A DNA stretch of 64,000 nt, taken from Actinobacillus indolicus. GTDB taxonomy: Bacteria; Pseudomonadota; Gammaproteobacteria; Enterobacterales; Pasteurellaceae. A program made the translations under genes and the position numbers. The stretch is taken from positions 1 through 64,000 of the forward strand of contig NZ_CABFKH010000002.1 of the NCBI RefSeq assembly GCF_901764975.1, read 5' to 3'. Position 1 is the first letter of the stretch, and every line of letters starts with the position of its first letter. Under the pieces are notes generated by a model. That model saw only the letters and a list, made by a program, of their open reading frames with translations, searched no databases and was not told the origin of the DNA. Shown here piece after piece: positions 48,787-57,250 of this stretch.

Positions 48787-49860
48787 ATGAAAAAATATTT
48801 AACACTTTCCTTGGCTTGCTTGTTATTAGCAAGTTGCACTAGCCATAATTACCCTAAAACAGCGTTAGATGCAAAATACCCTAAAACAAGAACCCTAAAT
48901 AACTTCAATGATTATGTGACGTTTTTGAAACAGAAAGCGGCAAATGAAGGCGTTTCGGATAATGTATTAAATTCACAATTTAATATTAATTATATTGAAC
49001 GTGCCGTAGAGCTTGATCATGAGCAAGCGAACCGTCGTCGTGATCCAAATTTACCGCCGTTACCACCGAATCCAAATGGCGTAACGAATTATCTCAATAA
49101 AACCTTAACCCAAGCTAAAGTGGATGCTGCTGCAGAACGTTGGTGGCAATATCAGCCACAATTAACTAAAGCAAGCCAGAAATATGGGGTACAAAAAGAG
49201 TATATTATGGCACTTTGGGGCATGGAGAGTAGTTTCGGGCGTTACCAAGGTAATTTTGATGTGTTATCCGTTCTCGCAACCTTGGCATTTGACGGTCGCC
49301 GTGAAAAACTATTCACTCAAGAGTTCGTAAATGCGATGAAGATGCTTGAAAATGGCACATTAAAACGTGCAGAAATGAAAGGCTCTTGGGCAGGCGCGAT
49401 GGGACAAACGCAATTTATGCCGACATCTTATCTAAAATATGCGGCAGACGGCGATAGTGACGGTAAAAAAGATATTTGGAAAAACCAATACGACGCCTTT
49501 GCTTCTATTGCTAACTACCTTTCTACTGTTGGCTGGGATAACAAATTACCTTGGGGGGTAGAAGTTAAGCTATCTCAACCGATTGATTTATCTTTTTCTG
49601 GTATTGAATCTAACAAAGCTAAAACCTTAGCAGAATGGCAAGCGTGGGGCGTATATTTGGCTTATCCAAATGCACAAGAAACCACAAAAGTGAATGCTTT
49701 ACGCTCTACTAAACTATGGCTAGTGCGCCCAGATAAAGAAGTGGGAAGGGCGTTTTTGGTTTCAAATAACTATCGTACGATTTTAGATTGGAACAGATCA
49801 AATAACTTTGCTGTTAGTATCGGGAAATTTGCTGATAGAATTTTGCAGAGTGTAGAGTAG
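48787..49860 (+). CDS. mltB: Membrane-bound lytic murein transglycosylase B (lipoprotein)
   Basis: Cleaves glycan strands of peptidoglycan to anhydro-muropeptides, which AnmK and MurQ (27-29.5 kb) recycle. The signal peptide MKKYLTLSLACLLLASC carries the lipobox LASC (C17). The catalytic glutamate is in ALWGMESSFGRYQGNFDVL, followed by the family's SWAGAMGQTQFMPTSYL and NYLSTVGW segments. 357 residues, close to E. coli MltB (361). It follows truB by 15 bases and ends at a terminator at 49875-49901. Confidence 0.95.
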   Translation: MKKYLTLSLACLLLASCTSHNYPKTALDAKYPKTRTLNNFNDYVTFLKQKAANEGVSDNVLNSQFNINYIERAVELDHEQANRRRDPNLPPLPPNPNGVTNYLNKTLTQAKVDAAAERWWQYQPQLTKASQKYGVQKEYIMALWGMESSFGRYQGNFDVLSVLATLAFDGRREKLFTQEFVNAMKMLENGTLKRAEMKGSWAGAMGQTQFMPTSYLKYAADGDSDGKKDIWKNQYDAFASIANYLSTVGWDNKLPWGVEVKLSQPIDLSFSGIESNKAKTLAEWQAWGVYLAYPNAQETTKVNALRSTKLWLVRPDKEVGRAFLVSNNYRTILDWNRSNNFAVSIGKFADRILQSVE

Positions 49861-49874
49861 AATAGCTCCAAAGA

Positions 49875-49901
49875 AAAAGCCCTGATGAAACAGGGCTTTT
49901 C
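49875..49901. terminator. Terminator between mltB and guaA
   Basis: AAAAGCCCTG and CAGGGCTTTT pair perfectly around ATGAAA. A/T-runs on both sides suit both converging transcripts. Confidence 0.85.
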
Positions 49902-49907
49902 AACTTG

Positions 49908-51476
49908 TTACTCCCACTCTATCGTAGCTGGGGGTTTTCCGCTGACGTCATACACCACGCGGGAAATCCCATTCACTTCGTTGATAATACGATTCGAGAT
50001 TTTGCCGAGTAAATCGTATGGTAAATGTGCCCAATGTGCGGTCATGAAGTCGATAGTTTCCACTGCACGCAGGGAAACAACCCAATCATATTTACGGCCA
50101 TCGCCCATTACGCCTACTGATTTGACCGGTAGGAAAACGGTAAAGGCTTGGCTGACTTTGTAGTACCAGCCTGAAGCGTGTAGCTCTTCCATAAAGATGG
50201 CGTCAGCACGGCGGACTAAATCGCAGTATTCTTTTTTGATTTCGCCTAACACACGCACGCCTAAGCCAGGGCCTGGGAATGGGTGGCGGTTGAGCATTTC
50301 TGCCGGTAAGCCTAATGCCAAGCCAATTTTACGCACTTCGTCTTTGAACAATTCACGCAATGGCTCAACTAAGCCTAATTTCATATAATCTGGTAAGCCA
50401 CCAACGTTGTGGTGCGATTTGATCACGTGTGCTTTACCTGTTTTGCTCGCAGCGGATTCGATTACATCTGGGTAAATCGTGCCTTGTGCTAACCATTTCA
50501 CTGAAGTCATCTTTTTAGATTCATCATCAAACACATCAACGAATACTTTACCAATGGTTTTGCGTTTCTCTTCAGGTTCATCAATGTCTTTGAGTGCGTC
50601 TAAGAAACGCTCTTCGGCGTTTACACGAATGATGTTCAAACCGAATTTATCGCCGAACATTTCCATCACTTGATCGCCTTCGTTTAAGCGTAATAAGCCG
50701 TTATCTACGAATACGCAGTGCAAGTTTTTGCCGATTGCACGGTGTAAAAGTAAGGCGGTAACAGAGGAGTCCACGCCGCCCGATAAGCCTAAAATCACTT
50801 CATCATCGCCAACTTGGGCTTTAATACGAGCAACGGCATCTTCAATGATGTTTTCCGCTGTCCATTTGGTTTCACAGCCACAAATGCCGACCACGAAATT
50901 TTTCAGTAATTCTAAACCGCTTTTAGTGTGGGTTACTTCTGGGTGGAATTGTACGCCATAGAAACGGCGACTTTCGTCCGACATTGCCGCAATTGGGCAA
51001 GTTGGGGTTACGCCGGTGATTTGGAAGTTTGACGGCAAACGGGTAACTTTATCGCCGTGACTCATCCAAACGTCTAATTTTGGTTGAGAAGCGGTGAGAT
51101 CATTTAATTTTGCAAATAAGCTGTCAGTTGCTTTTAACTCAACAGACGCATAGCCAAATTCACGGTGATCTGAAGTTTCCGTTAAACCACCTAGCTGCAT
51201 TGCCATGGTTTGCATACCGTAGCAAATGCCCAGCACCGGCACGCCAGCGTTAAACACATATTCAGGTGCACGTGGGCTGTTTTCTTCGGTGGTACTTTCA
51301 GGGCCGCCTGAAAGAATAATCCCCGTTGGGTTAAATTCACGGATCTGTTCTTCCGTCACGTCCCAAGCCCAAAGTTCGCAGTAAACCCCGATTTCACGCA
51401 CACGACGTGCAATCAGCTGAGTATATTGTGAACCAAAGTCAAGGATTAAGATTTTGTGGTTGTGGATGTTTGTCAT
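49908..51476 (-). CDS. guaA: GMP synthase (glutamine-hydrolysing) GuaA
   Basis: Converts XMP to GMP using glutamine and ATP. The 522 residues comprise a class I glutamine amidotransferase domain (nucleophile C85 in [14 protein letters not shown] triad segment), an ATP-pyrophosphatase P-loop ([21 protein letters not shown]) and the C-terminal dimerisation domain ending in PPATIEWE. It acts right after GuaB in the pathway. Two unrelated genes and a set of palindromes separate it from guaB. Confidence 0.98.
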   Translation of the reverse strand: MTNIHNHKILILDFGSQYTQLIARRVREIGVYCELWAWDVTEEQIREFNPTGIILSGGPESTTEENSPRAPEYVFNAGVPVLGICYGMQTMAMQLGGLTETSDHREFGYASVELKATDSLFAKLNDLTASQPKLDVWMSHGDKVTRLPSNFQITGVTPTCPIAAMSDESRRFYGVQFHPEVTHTKSGLELLKNFVVGICGCETKWTAENIIEDAVARIKAQVGDDEVILGLSGGVDSSVTALLLHRAIGKNLHCVFVDNGLLRLNEGDQVMEMFGDKFGLNIIRVNAEERFLDALKDIDEPEEKRKTIGKVFVDVFDDESKKMTSVKWLAQGTIYPDVIESAASKTGKAHVIKSHHNVGGLPDYMKLGLVEPLRELFKDEVRKIGLALGLPAEMLNRHPFPGPGLGVRVLGEIKKEYCDLVRRADAIFMEELHASGWYYKVSQAFTVFLPVKSVGVMGDGRKYDWVVSLRAVETIDFMTAHWAHLPYDLLGKISNRIINEVNGISRVVYDVSGKPPATIEWE

Positions 51477-51518
51477 TTTGTTTCTCTGTTTTAATGAAAA
51501 TTATAATGGCTCTTTTTT

Positions 51519-51646
51519 CCTAGGGCTTACGCCCTAGGTTAAGCATAATTGAGCTACTCCGTAGCTCTTTGTTCATTTGTAACTCCCAGCTCCAGCGGAG
51601 CTGAATTATGCGTAACCCCGTACGGCTTGTCGTGTGGGGATGATTA
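51519..51646. repeat. Nested palindrome cluster between guaA and the DUF1919 gene
   Basis: Four inverted repeats lie in 130 bases: CCTAGGGC/GCCCTAGG (51519-51538); an outer GCATAATT/AATTATGC pair (51543-51611) enclosing GAGCTAC/GTAGCTC (51551-51567) and CAGCTCC/GGAGCTG (51587-51603); and CCCCGTACGG...GTGTGGGG (about 51615-51640). The last part resembles the copy at 18412-18449. The layout suggests a compound repeat element able to form a branched RNA or a cruciform. Confidence 0.65.
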
Positions 51647-52261
51647 ACGTTGATTAAACCACCCAACATAATCAAATTGGTCATAATACTTTTTGCCATT
51701 CCAGCCACTGAACTCAAAGAGATCACCGACCTGTTGTTGGTGTTCAAACCCCTGAATATAGAAAGTGGATTTTAACTCATGGTAAGCTTTATGGGTAAAA
51801 ACAACTTTATGTTTAAAAGGTAAATTATCAAACTCGACTAAATCTTCGTAATGACAACCATCACGATCAGTCATGATAATAAAAAGGTTATCTAGATTTA
51901 GACGAGCGGTGCGTTCTTGCCATTTTTTTACCGCTTCTTGCTCTGAATGATAATGCATAAAATGGAGCGTAATATCATCCAGTAAACCAACAGGGTAGTG
52001 TCGTTGTATTTCCTTTGGAAAAGTTATCGGCTGATGTTGGTAATGTTCAATACGCTTTAGATATCGAATAAAATCTTTAGGCGTTAGATAAAGATTAACA
52101 AAAGGAGAATTAAATCGTTCACCTAAATCGTGCAACATAAAAGCACCATTACAGTTACTTGAGATCACCGAAAAATGGTGATTGGTCAATCGCTGTTTAT
52201 TTTGCTGATTTATTGCTTTTCTAAATAGCTGGTTAACTTTTCGTTTAATTATTGAAAACAT
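51644..52261 (-). CDS. DUF1919 family protein
   Basis: A 205-residue soluble protein. It opens with a basic helix and the conserved FSVISSNCNGAFMLHDLGERFNSPFVNLYL stretch, then TFPKEIQRHYPVGLLDDITLHFMHY, LFIIMTDRDGC and FDNLPFKHKVVFTHK. This pattern is the DUF1919 family found beside capsule and exopolysaccharide genes; some members may be glycan-modifying enzymes, but no activity is established. Here it sits between guaA and a lipoprotein gene rather than in a capsule locus, 18 bases after the lipoprotein gene. Confidence 0.75.
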   Translation of the reverse strand: MFSIIKRKVNQLFRKAINQQNKQRLTNHHFSVISSNCNGAFMLHDLGERFNSPFVNLYLTPKDFIRYLKRIEHYQHQPITFPKEIQRHYPVGLLDDITLHFMHYHSEQEAVKKWQERTARLNLDNLFIIMTDRDGCHYEDLVEFDNLPFKHKVVFTHKAYHELKSTFYIQGFEHQQQVGDLFEFSGWNGKKYYDQFDYVGWFNQR

Positions 52262-52279
52262 AAGCGTAAATGGACTGCA

Positions 52280-52705
52280 TTAACAAATTGGTTTTGCGCC
52301 TTGAATATTAAAGTAATTTAAGTTCAAGGGTGCGATGGATTTATCATTAAATTGTTGTTTAGCTTGCAACGTTGTTTTCGTTAATTTGGTAATTTCAAAA
52401 ATGGAAAATGCTTTTTTATTTTCATCTAACACATTAAAACGATTTGGGCTAAGCTTTGTTAATACATAGGTTTCTGTACTATTTAATTTGTAGCTTTGAT
52501 ATTGGTTATCACAGGTGTAATCATAAATTTTAACTTCGCCTGTGGGTTCAAATTTAACAACACGATGTATATCATCGACGGGATTCATTGCCCAATAACC
52601 TTGATAAATATCACTATTCAAATCGCTTTGCGAAAAAGTACCGCTACTACAAGCGGTTAAAAGTACAGCTGACATCGCTGTAAAAAAGATTTTTTTTAAT
52701 TTCAT
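52280..52705 (-). CDS. Small lipoprotein, unknown function
   Basis: A 141-residue product with the signal peptide MKLKKIFFTAMSAVLLTAC and lipobox LTAC (C19). The mature part looks like a small beta-rich domain with GYWAMNPVDDIHRVVKFEPTGEV and two further cysteines (YTCDN and the terminal IC), which could form a disulfide in the periplasm. Family not recognised. A TTG 18 bases further upstream is in frame, but ATG 52705 follows CGAGAAAT and gives a normal signal peptide. The gene lies between guaB and the DUF1919 gene. Confidence 0.7.
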   Translation of the reverse strand: MKLKKIFFTAMSAVLLTACSSGTFSQSDLNSDIYQGYWAMNPVDDIHRVVKFEPTGEVKIYDYTCDNQYQSYKLNSTETYVLTKLSPNRFNVLDENKKAFSIFEITKLTKTTLQAKQQFNDKSIAPLNLNYFNIQGAKPIC

Positions 52706-52729
52706 TGATTTCTCGTTAAACAAAGAATT

Positions 52730-52752
52730 CCCCTTATCGAAGATAAGGGGAG
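52730..52752 (-). terminator. Hairpin after guaB
   Basis: CCCCTTATC and GATAAGGGG around GAA. On the minus strand it is followed by AATTCTTTG, so it is at best a partial terminator that may let some guaB transcripts run into the lipoprotein gene. Confidence 0.5.
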
Positions 52753-52760
52753 TGTCATTT

Positions 52761-54224
52761 TTAGCTCATGCGATAGTTTGGTGCTTCTTTCGTAATGGTA
52801 ACATCATGAACATGGCTTTCTTTAATGCCTGCACCACTAATACGTACAAATTGAGCTTTGGTACGGAGTTCATCAATGGTTGCACAGCCCGTTAAGCCCA
52901 TACAAGAGCGTAAACCGCCCATTTGTTGATGGATAATTTCTTTGAGTAAGCCTTTGTATGGAATTCGTCCTTCAATACCTTCAGGCACGAGTTTATCTGC
53001 GGCGTTATCTGATTGGAAATAGCGATCTGACGATCCTTTTGACATTGCACCTAAAGAACCCATACCACGATAGGATTTAAAGGCTCTACCTTGATAGAGT
53101 TCGATTTCACCTGGCGCTTCTTCTGTACCAGCAAACATTGACCCCACCATTACACAAGATGCACCAGCGGCAATCGCTTTAGCAATATCGCCAGAATAAC
53201 GGATACCACCATCAGCAATAACAGGGATACCACGCTCTTTTAATGCTGCTGCTGCATCCGCAATCGCAGTAATTTGTGGTACACCTACGCCTGTAACAAT
53301 ACGGGTTGTACAAATTGAACCTGGTCCGATACCAATTTTAACCGCACTTGCCCCAGCATCTGCAAGGGCAATAGCACCTTCGGCAGTTGCCACGTTACCT
53401 GCTACAATCGGTAAATTAGGGTATTTCGCACGGGTTTCACGCACACGTTGTAACACACCTTCAGAGTGACCATGGGAAGAGTCGATAAGCAACACATCAA
53501 CACCCGCTTGAACAAGAGCATCAATACGCTCTTCATTACCTGGACCTGCTCCCACAGCCGCACCTACACGTAAACGACCTAACTCATCTTTACAGGCATT
53601 TGGTTTTTGTTCCGCTTTTTGATAGTCCTTAACGGTAATCATGCCTTTTAATTTGAAGTTATCATCTACCATTAACACTTTTTCAACACGGTGATTGTGC
53701 ATCAAATCTAAAATTTCTTCACGTGTTGCGCCTTCTTTAATGGTGACTAAACGTGATTTTGGAGTCATAACTTCGGATACTGGTTTTGTCATATCACGTA
53801 CAAAACGGGTATCACGTGCAGTGATAATACCCACTAAATTGCCTTCATTATCGATAACAGGATAGCCAGCAAAACCATTTTTTTGTACTAATTGAGCAAG
53901 TTCACCTAAATTCATATCAGGTGAGACCGTCACTGGCTCAGAGACAATGCCACTTTCAAATTTTTTCACTTTACGCACACGATCAGCTTGGCGTTCAATA
54001 GACATATTTTTATGGATAAAACCAATACCACCTTCTTGTGCAAGGGAAATGGCGAGTTTGGTTTCAGTTACTGTATCCATGGCTGCAGAGAGCATTGGGA
54101 TATTTAAGCGGATGTCTTTGGTAAGTTGAGTAGAAAGATTTGCGGTGTTTGGAAGCACAGTAGAGTGCGCAGGGACAAGAAGAACATCATCAAAAGTCAG
54201 TGCTTCTTTAATTACTCGTAGCAT
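52761..54224 (-). CDS. guaB: Inosine-5'-monophosphate dehydrogenase GuaB
   Basis: Oxidises IMP to XMP, the committed step to GMP. The 487 residues form a TIM barrel with two CBS domains inserted at about 90-205. The catalytic cysteine is C305 in [13 protein letters not shown]; the flap with [10 protein letters not shown] is visible. It works directly before GuaA and uses IMP made by PurH (23.7 kb). Confidence 0.98.
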   Translation of the reverse strand: MLRVIKEALTFDDVLLVPAHSTVLPNTANLSTQLTKDIRLNIPMLSAAMDTVTETKLAISLAQEGGIGFIHKNMSIERQADRVRKVKKFESGIVSEPVTVSPDMNLGELAQLVQKNGFAGYPVIDNEGNLVGIITARDTRFVRDMTKPVSEVMTPKSRLVTIKEGATREEILDLMHNHRVEKVLMVDDNFKLKGMITVKDYQKAEQKPNACKDELGRLRVGAAVGAGPGNEERIDALVQAGVDVLLIDSSHGHSEGVLQRVRETRAKYPNLPIVAGNVATAEGAIALADAGASAVKIGIGPGSICTTRIVTGVGVPQITAIADAAAALKERGIPVIADGGIRYSGDIAKAIAAGASCVMVGSMFAGTEEAPGEIELYQGRAFKSYRGMGSLGAMSKGSSDRYFQSDNAADKLVPEGIEGRIPYKGLLKEIIHQQMGGLRSCMGLTGCATIDELRTKAQFVRISGAGIKESHVHDVTITKEAPNYRMS

Positions 54225-54312
54225 TGCAATAGTTCCTATATGTTAAAAATAAAAAATTAAGTTGGAAAAATTGCGGGCGGATTATACAGAGATTTAGTGG
54301 AGTTGTAAATTT

Positions 54313-54322
54313 ACAAGCGGTT
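54313..54322 (+). repeat. DNA uptake sequence
   Basis: ACAAGCGGTT followed by AGATTTG and TTTTTTGCAAAAAA, between glgA and guaB. Confidence 0.8.
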
Positions 54323-54341
54323 AGATTTGTTAAATTTTTTG

Positions 54342-54368
54342 CAAAAAAGATGGGCGAGTTGCCCATCT
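54342..54368 (-). terminator. glgA terminator
   Basis: AGATGGGC and GCCCATCT pair around GAGTT; on the minus strand the stem runs into TTTTTTGC. It ends the glgBXCA operon. Confidence 0.8.
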
Positions 54369-54374
54369 ATATTC

Positions 54375-55808
54375 TTATACAATCTCGTGATACAGATCTT
54401 GATACTGCTGTGCCACTTTCGCCCAGCCAAAATCTTGAGCAAGAGCATTTTGGCGTACGCTAGACCACAATTTATTTTTGCTCCATAAATTGATCGCTCG
54501 CAGTACGGCATCGTAGAAATTATCTGCATCAGGATAGCTGAATACAAAACCTGTTGCAGTACGGTTTTCAATGCTTTCTTTGTGTGAATCATTGACGGTA
54601 TCCGCTAAGCCACCTGTGCGACGGACTAACGGTAGTGTACCGTATTTTAAGCCGTAAAGTTGGGTTAAACCGCAAGGTTCAAAGCGACTTGGGACTAAGA
54701 TAACATCACCACCTGCGATAATTTGGTGTGAAAGTGCTTCATCATAGCCAATTTTTAAGCCGATTTTATGTGGGTAACGAGATTGTGCATCACGTAATGC
54801 CCATTCTAAGTCAGGCGATCCGCTACCAAGCACCACGAGTTGCACATTGTGTTGCATTATTTGGTCGATGCGAGCGAGTAAGAAATCCGCCCCTTTTTGT
54901 TCGGTTAAGCGAGTAACCATTACGAATAAGAGAGCGTCTTTATCTTCTGGCAAGCCAAAGTAACGTTGTAGTTCCGATTTGTTTTTACCTTTACCTTGCA
55001 TATAGTTCGGACGGTAATTTGCCACGATATTTGTGTCGGTTTCAGGGTTCCAAACGGTATCATCTACGCCATTTAAAATGCCACGCAATGCCCCTTCTGC
55101 AAGGCGTTGTTGTAGTAAGCCGTGCATTCCTGCCCCTGCGATTTGCTCGGTAATTTCACGTGCGTAGGTTGGGCTTACGGTTGTGACACGATCTGCATAG
55201 AATAAACCTGCTTTAAGATAGGAAATTTCGCCGTAAAATTCTAAACCGTGAACATGGAAAAATTCCCAAGGTAAGGCTAATTCTGCAAGGTGATAGGCTT
55301 GGAAACGTCCTGGGTAGGCGATATTGTGAATGGTAAAGACACTTTTAACAGGGCTGTTCCAGCTTTTGAGATAAGCACAAGCTAAACCTGCTTGCCAGTC
55401 GTGAGCGTGTAACACATCGCATCTGCCCCACCAATGATCTAAGCCTGAAGCAAGTTGCGCCCCAAGATAACCTAATAGTGCAAAACGTTTGTAGTTATCG
55501 ATGTAATCTTGATAGTTATCGTCGTAGTAGGGTAAACGACGATCAAAGAGATGCGGGGCATCAATCACATATACGCCTAAGCCATTCAAATAGGCAAAAC
55601 GAATAGTGACGACACCTGCAAAAGTACCGACAGTCGCAACTTCAACGGTTTCTCCTAATTTGGAAGCCACTTGTGGATAATAAGGAATTAATACTCGAAC
55701 ATCATTTCCAGCCGATTGTTGTGCATAGGGTAGTGCCCCCATCACATCAGCAAGTCCGCCTGTTTTGATAAGCGGATACATTTCTGAACAAACATGTAAA
55801 ATTTTCAT
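54375..55808 (-). CDS. glgA: Glycogen synthase GlgA
   Basis: Elongates alpha-1,4-glucan using ADP-glucose. The 477-residue GT5 enzyme has the ADP-glucose-binding KTGGLADV (15-22), the HAHDWQAGLACAYL and TTVSPTYAREI motifs in the N-terminal half, and the C-terminal PSRFEPCGLTQLYGLKYGTLPLVRRTGGLADTV block with its catalytic glutamate. Last gene of the glg operon; the glycogen phosphorylase gene often found next is absent here. A 122-base gap with an uptake sequence and a hairpin (55893-55915) separates it from glgC. Confidence 0.97.
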   Translation of the reverse strand: MKILHVCSEMYPLIKTGGLADVMGALPYAQQSAGNDVRVLIPYYPQVASKLGETVEVATVGTFAGVVTIRFAYLNGLGVYVIDAPHLFDRRLPYYDDNYQDYIDNYKRFALLGYLGAQLASGLDHWWGRCDVLHAHDWQAGLACAYLKSWNSPVKSVFTIHNIAYPGRFQAYHLAELALPWEFFHVHGLEFYGEISYLKAGLFYADRVTTVSPTYAREITEQIAGAGMHGLLQQRLAEGALRGILNGVDDTVWNPETDTNIVANYRPNYMQGKGKNKSELQRYFGLPEDKDALLFVMVTRLTEQKGADFLLARIDQIMQHNVQLVVLGSGSPDLEWALRDAQSRYPHKIGLKIGYDEALSHQIIAGGDVILVPSRFEPCGLTQLYGLKYGTLPLVRRTGGLADTVNDSHKESIENRTATGFVFSYPDADNFYDAVLRAINLWSKNKLWSSVRQNALAQDFGWAKVAQQYQDLYHEIV

Positions 55809-55877
55809 TTAATGATTAACCAGTTTTGATATTAAAAATATGTTGTGTTTGAAAATGGCAAAATTTTTTGAATATCT

Positions 55878-55887
55878 GACCGCTTGT
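55878..55887 (-). repeat. DNA uptake sequence in the glgC-glgA gap
   Basis: GACCGCTTGT preceded by TTTTTTGAATATCT. Next to it, ATAGCACAAGC and GCTTGTGCTAT form an 11-bp hairpin at 55893-55917, possibly a processing or partial terminator site between glgC and glgA. Confidence 0.7.
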
Positions 55888-55930
55888 AAGATAGCACAAG
55901 CGCATAAGGCTTGTGCTATTCAATATAAGA

Positions 55931-57220
55931 TTAAGCAGCCGCTTTATCTTTTGCCAATTTGTCTAACATTTTTTGGCAAACTAAGACGATTCCACCTTTA
56001 CTGATACGGAAGTATTTCGCATCTTCTTCAGGATTGACACCAATTTGTAAGCCATCTGGAATTTCACAGTGGCGGTCAATCACTGCACGTTTAATCACAC
56101 AGTTCTTACCAATATGTACTTGTGGAAGAATAACAGATTGTTCAATTACTGAATCTTCATGGACATGAACACGGCTAAAGAGTACCGAATTACTGATTTC
56201 TGCATCGGTAATTACACAGCCCCCTGCGATAAGCGAGTTATCAAGAGTGTGCGCACGTGCTTTTTTATAGAAGAAACGTGCTGGCGCAGTTTGTTGTGGA
56301 CGACCGTGGATCGGCCAAGATTCATCGTATAAGTCTAATTGTGGATTTTCACTTACGAGATCCATATGAGCAGCCCAATAGCTGTCAATCGTTCCTACAT
56401 CACGCCAGTAGATTGTTCCAGTGGTGTTACGACCTTCACAAGAACGTTCAAATGGGTGAGCATAAATTACACCTTGTTCAACGGCTTTTGGAATAATGTC
56501 TTTACCAAAATCGTGTGAAGTATCTGGGTTGCTGACTTCTTTCTCTAACATTTCATAGAGATAATCTGCATCAAACACATAGATACCCATAGAAGCAAGC
56601 GATGATTCAGGTTTGTCTGGCATTGCTGGTGGATCAGATGGTTTTTCCACGAAGGCTTTGACTTTTAATTTTTCATTCACTGCCATTACACCAAATTCTG
56701 TCGCTTGTTCACGTGGTACTTCGATACAACCTACGGTACATTTTGCTCCTGAATCAACGTGATCTTCAAGCATACGGTTGTAGTTCATTTTATAGATATG
56801 GTCACCCGCAAGAATAATCACATATTTTGGACGATAGTGCGATTTCATCATTTCCATATTTTGATAAACCGCATCAGCTGTACCACGATACCATGTGTTT
56901 TCATCGATTTGCTGACGAGCAGGAAGCATATCGATATATTGGTTACGCTCATAAGGTAAGAACGACCAGCCACGTTGTAAGTGGCGGAGTAGTGAATGCG
57001 CCGCATACTGGGTAATCACCCCAACTTTTAATAAGTTAGAGTTAATACAGTTAGAAAGAGCAAAGTCAATAATACGACGGCTACCACCAAAATAAACCGC
57101 AGGTTTTGCACGTTTATCGGTAAGTTCATAAAGGCGAGAACCACGACCGCCTGCCAAGATAAGCACTAAAGTTTGTGCGGTAAGATTACGTCTGTCAGTG
57201 GATGCTTCCTGTTTTAGCAT
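55931..57220 (-). CDS. glgC: Glucose-1-phosphate adenylyltransferase GlgC
   Basis: Makes ADP-glucose, the regulated step of glycogen synthesis. The 429 residues begin with the nucleotidyltransferase motif VLILAGGRGSRLYELTDKRAKPAVYFGG and have the GTADAVYQNM, ILAGDHIYKMNY, FVEKPSDPP and DFGKDIIP motifs; the C-terminal half forms a left-handed beta-helix. Gap to glgX is 30 bases. Confidence 0.98.
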   Translation of the reverse strand: MLKQEASTDRRNLTAQTLVLILAGGRGSRLYELTDKRAKPAVYFGGSRRIIDFALSNCINSNLLKVGVITQYAAHSLLRHLQRGWSFLPYERNQYIDMLPARQQIDENTWYRGTADAVYQNMEMMKSHYRPKYVIILAGDHIYKMNYNRMLEDHVDSGAKCTVGCIEVPREQATEFGVMAVNEKLKVKAFVEKPSDPPAMPDKPESSLASMGIYVFDADYLYEMLEKEVSNPDTSHDFGKDIIPKAVEQGVIYAHPFERSCEGRNTTGTIYWRDVGTIDSYWAAHMDLVSENPQLDLYDESWPIHGRPQQTAPARFFYKKARAHTLDNSLIAGGCVITDAEISNSVLFSRVHVHEDSVIEQSVILPQVHIGKNCVIKRAVIDRHCEIPDGLQIGVNPEEDAKYFRISKGGIVLVCQKMLDKLAKDKAAA

Positions 57221-57250
57221 ATTGTTATCTCCAAATTGGGATGGTGAATA

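Noticed and set aside
51520..51747. 75-codon minus-strand frame overlapping the DUF1919 gene start of the palindrome cluster
   Set aside because: Part of it translates the palindromic repeats, and the rest overlaps the DUF1919 frame in another phase.
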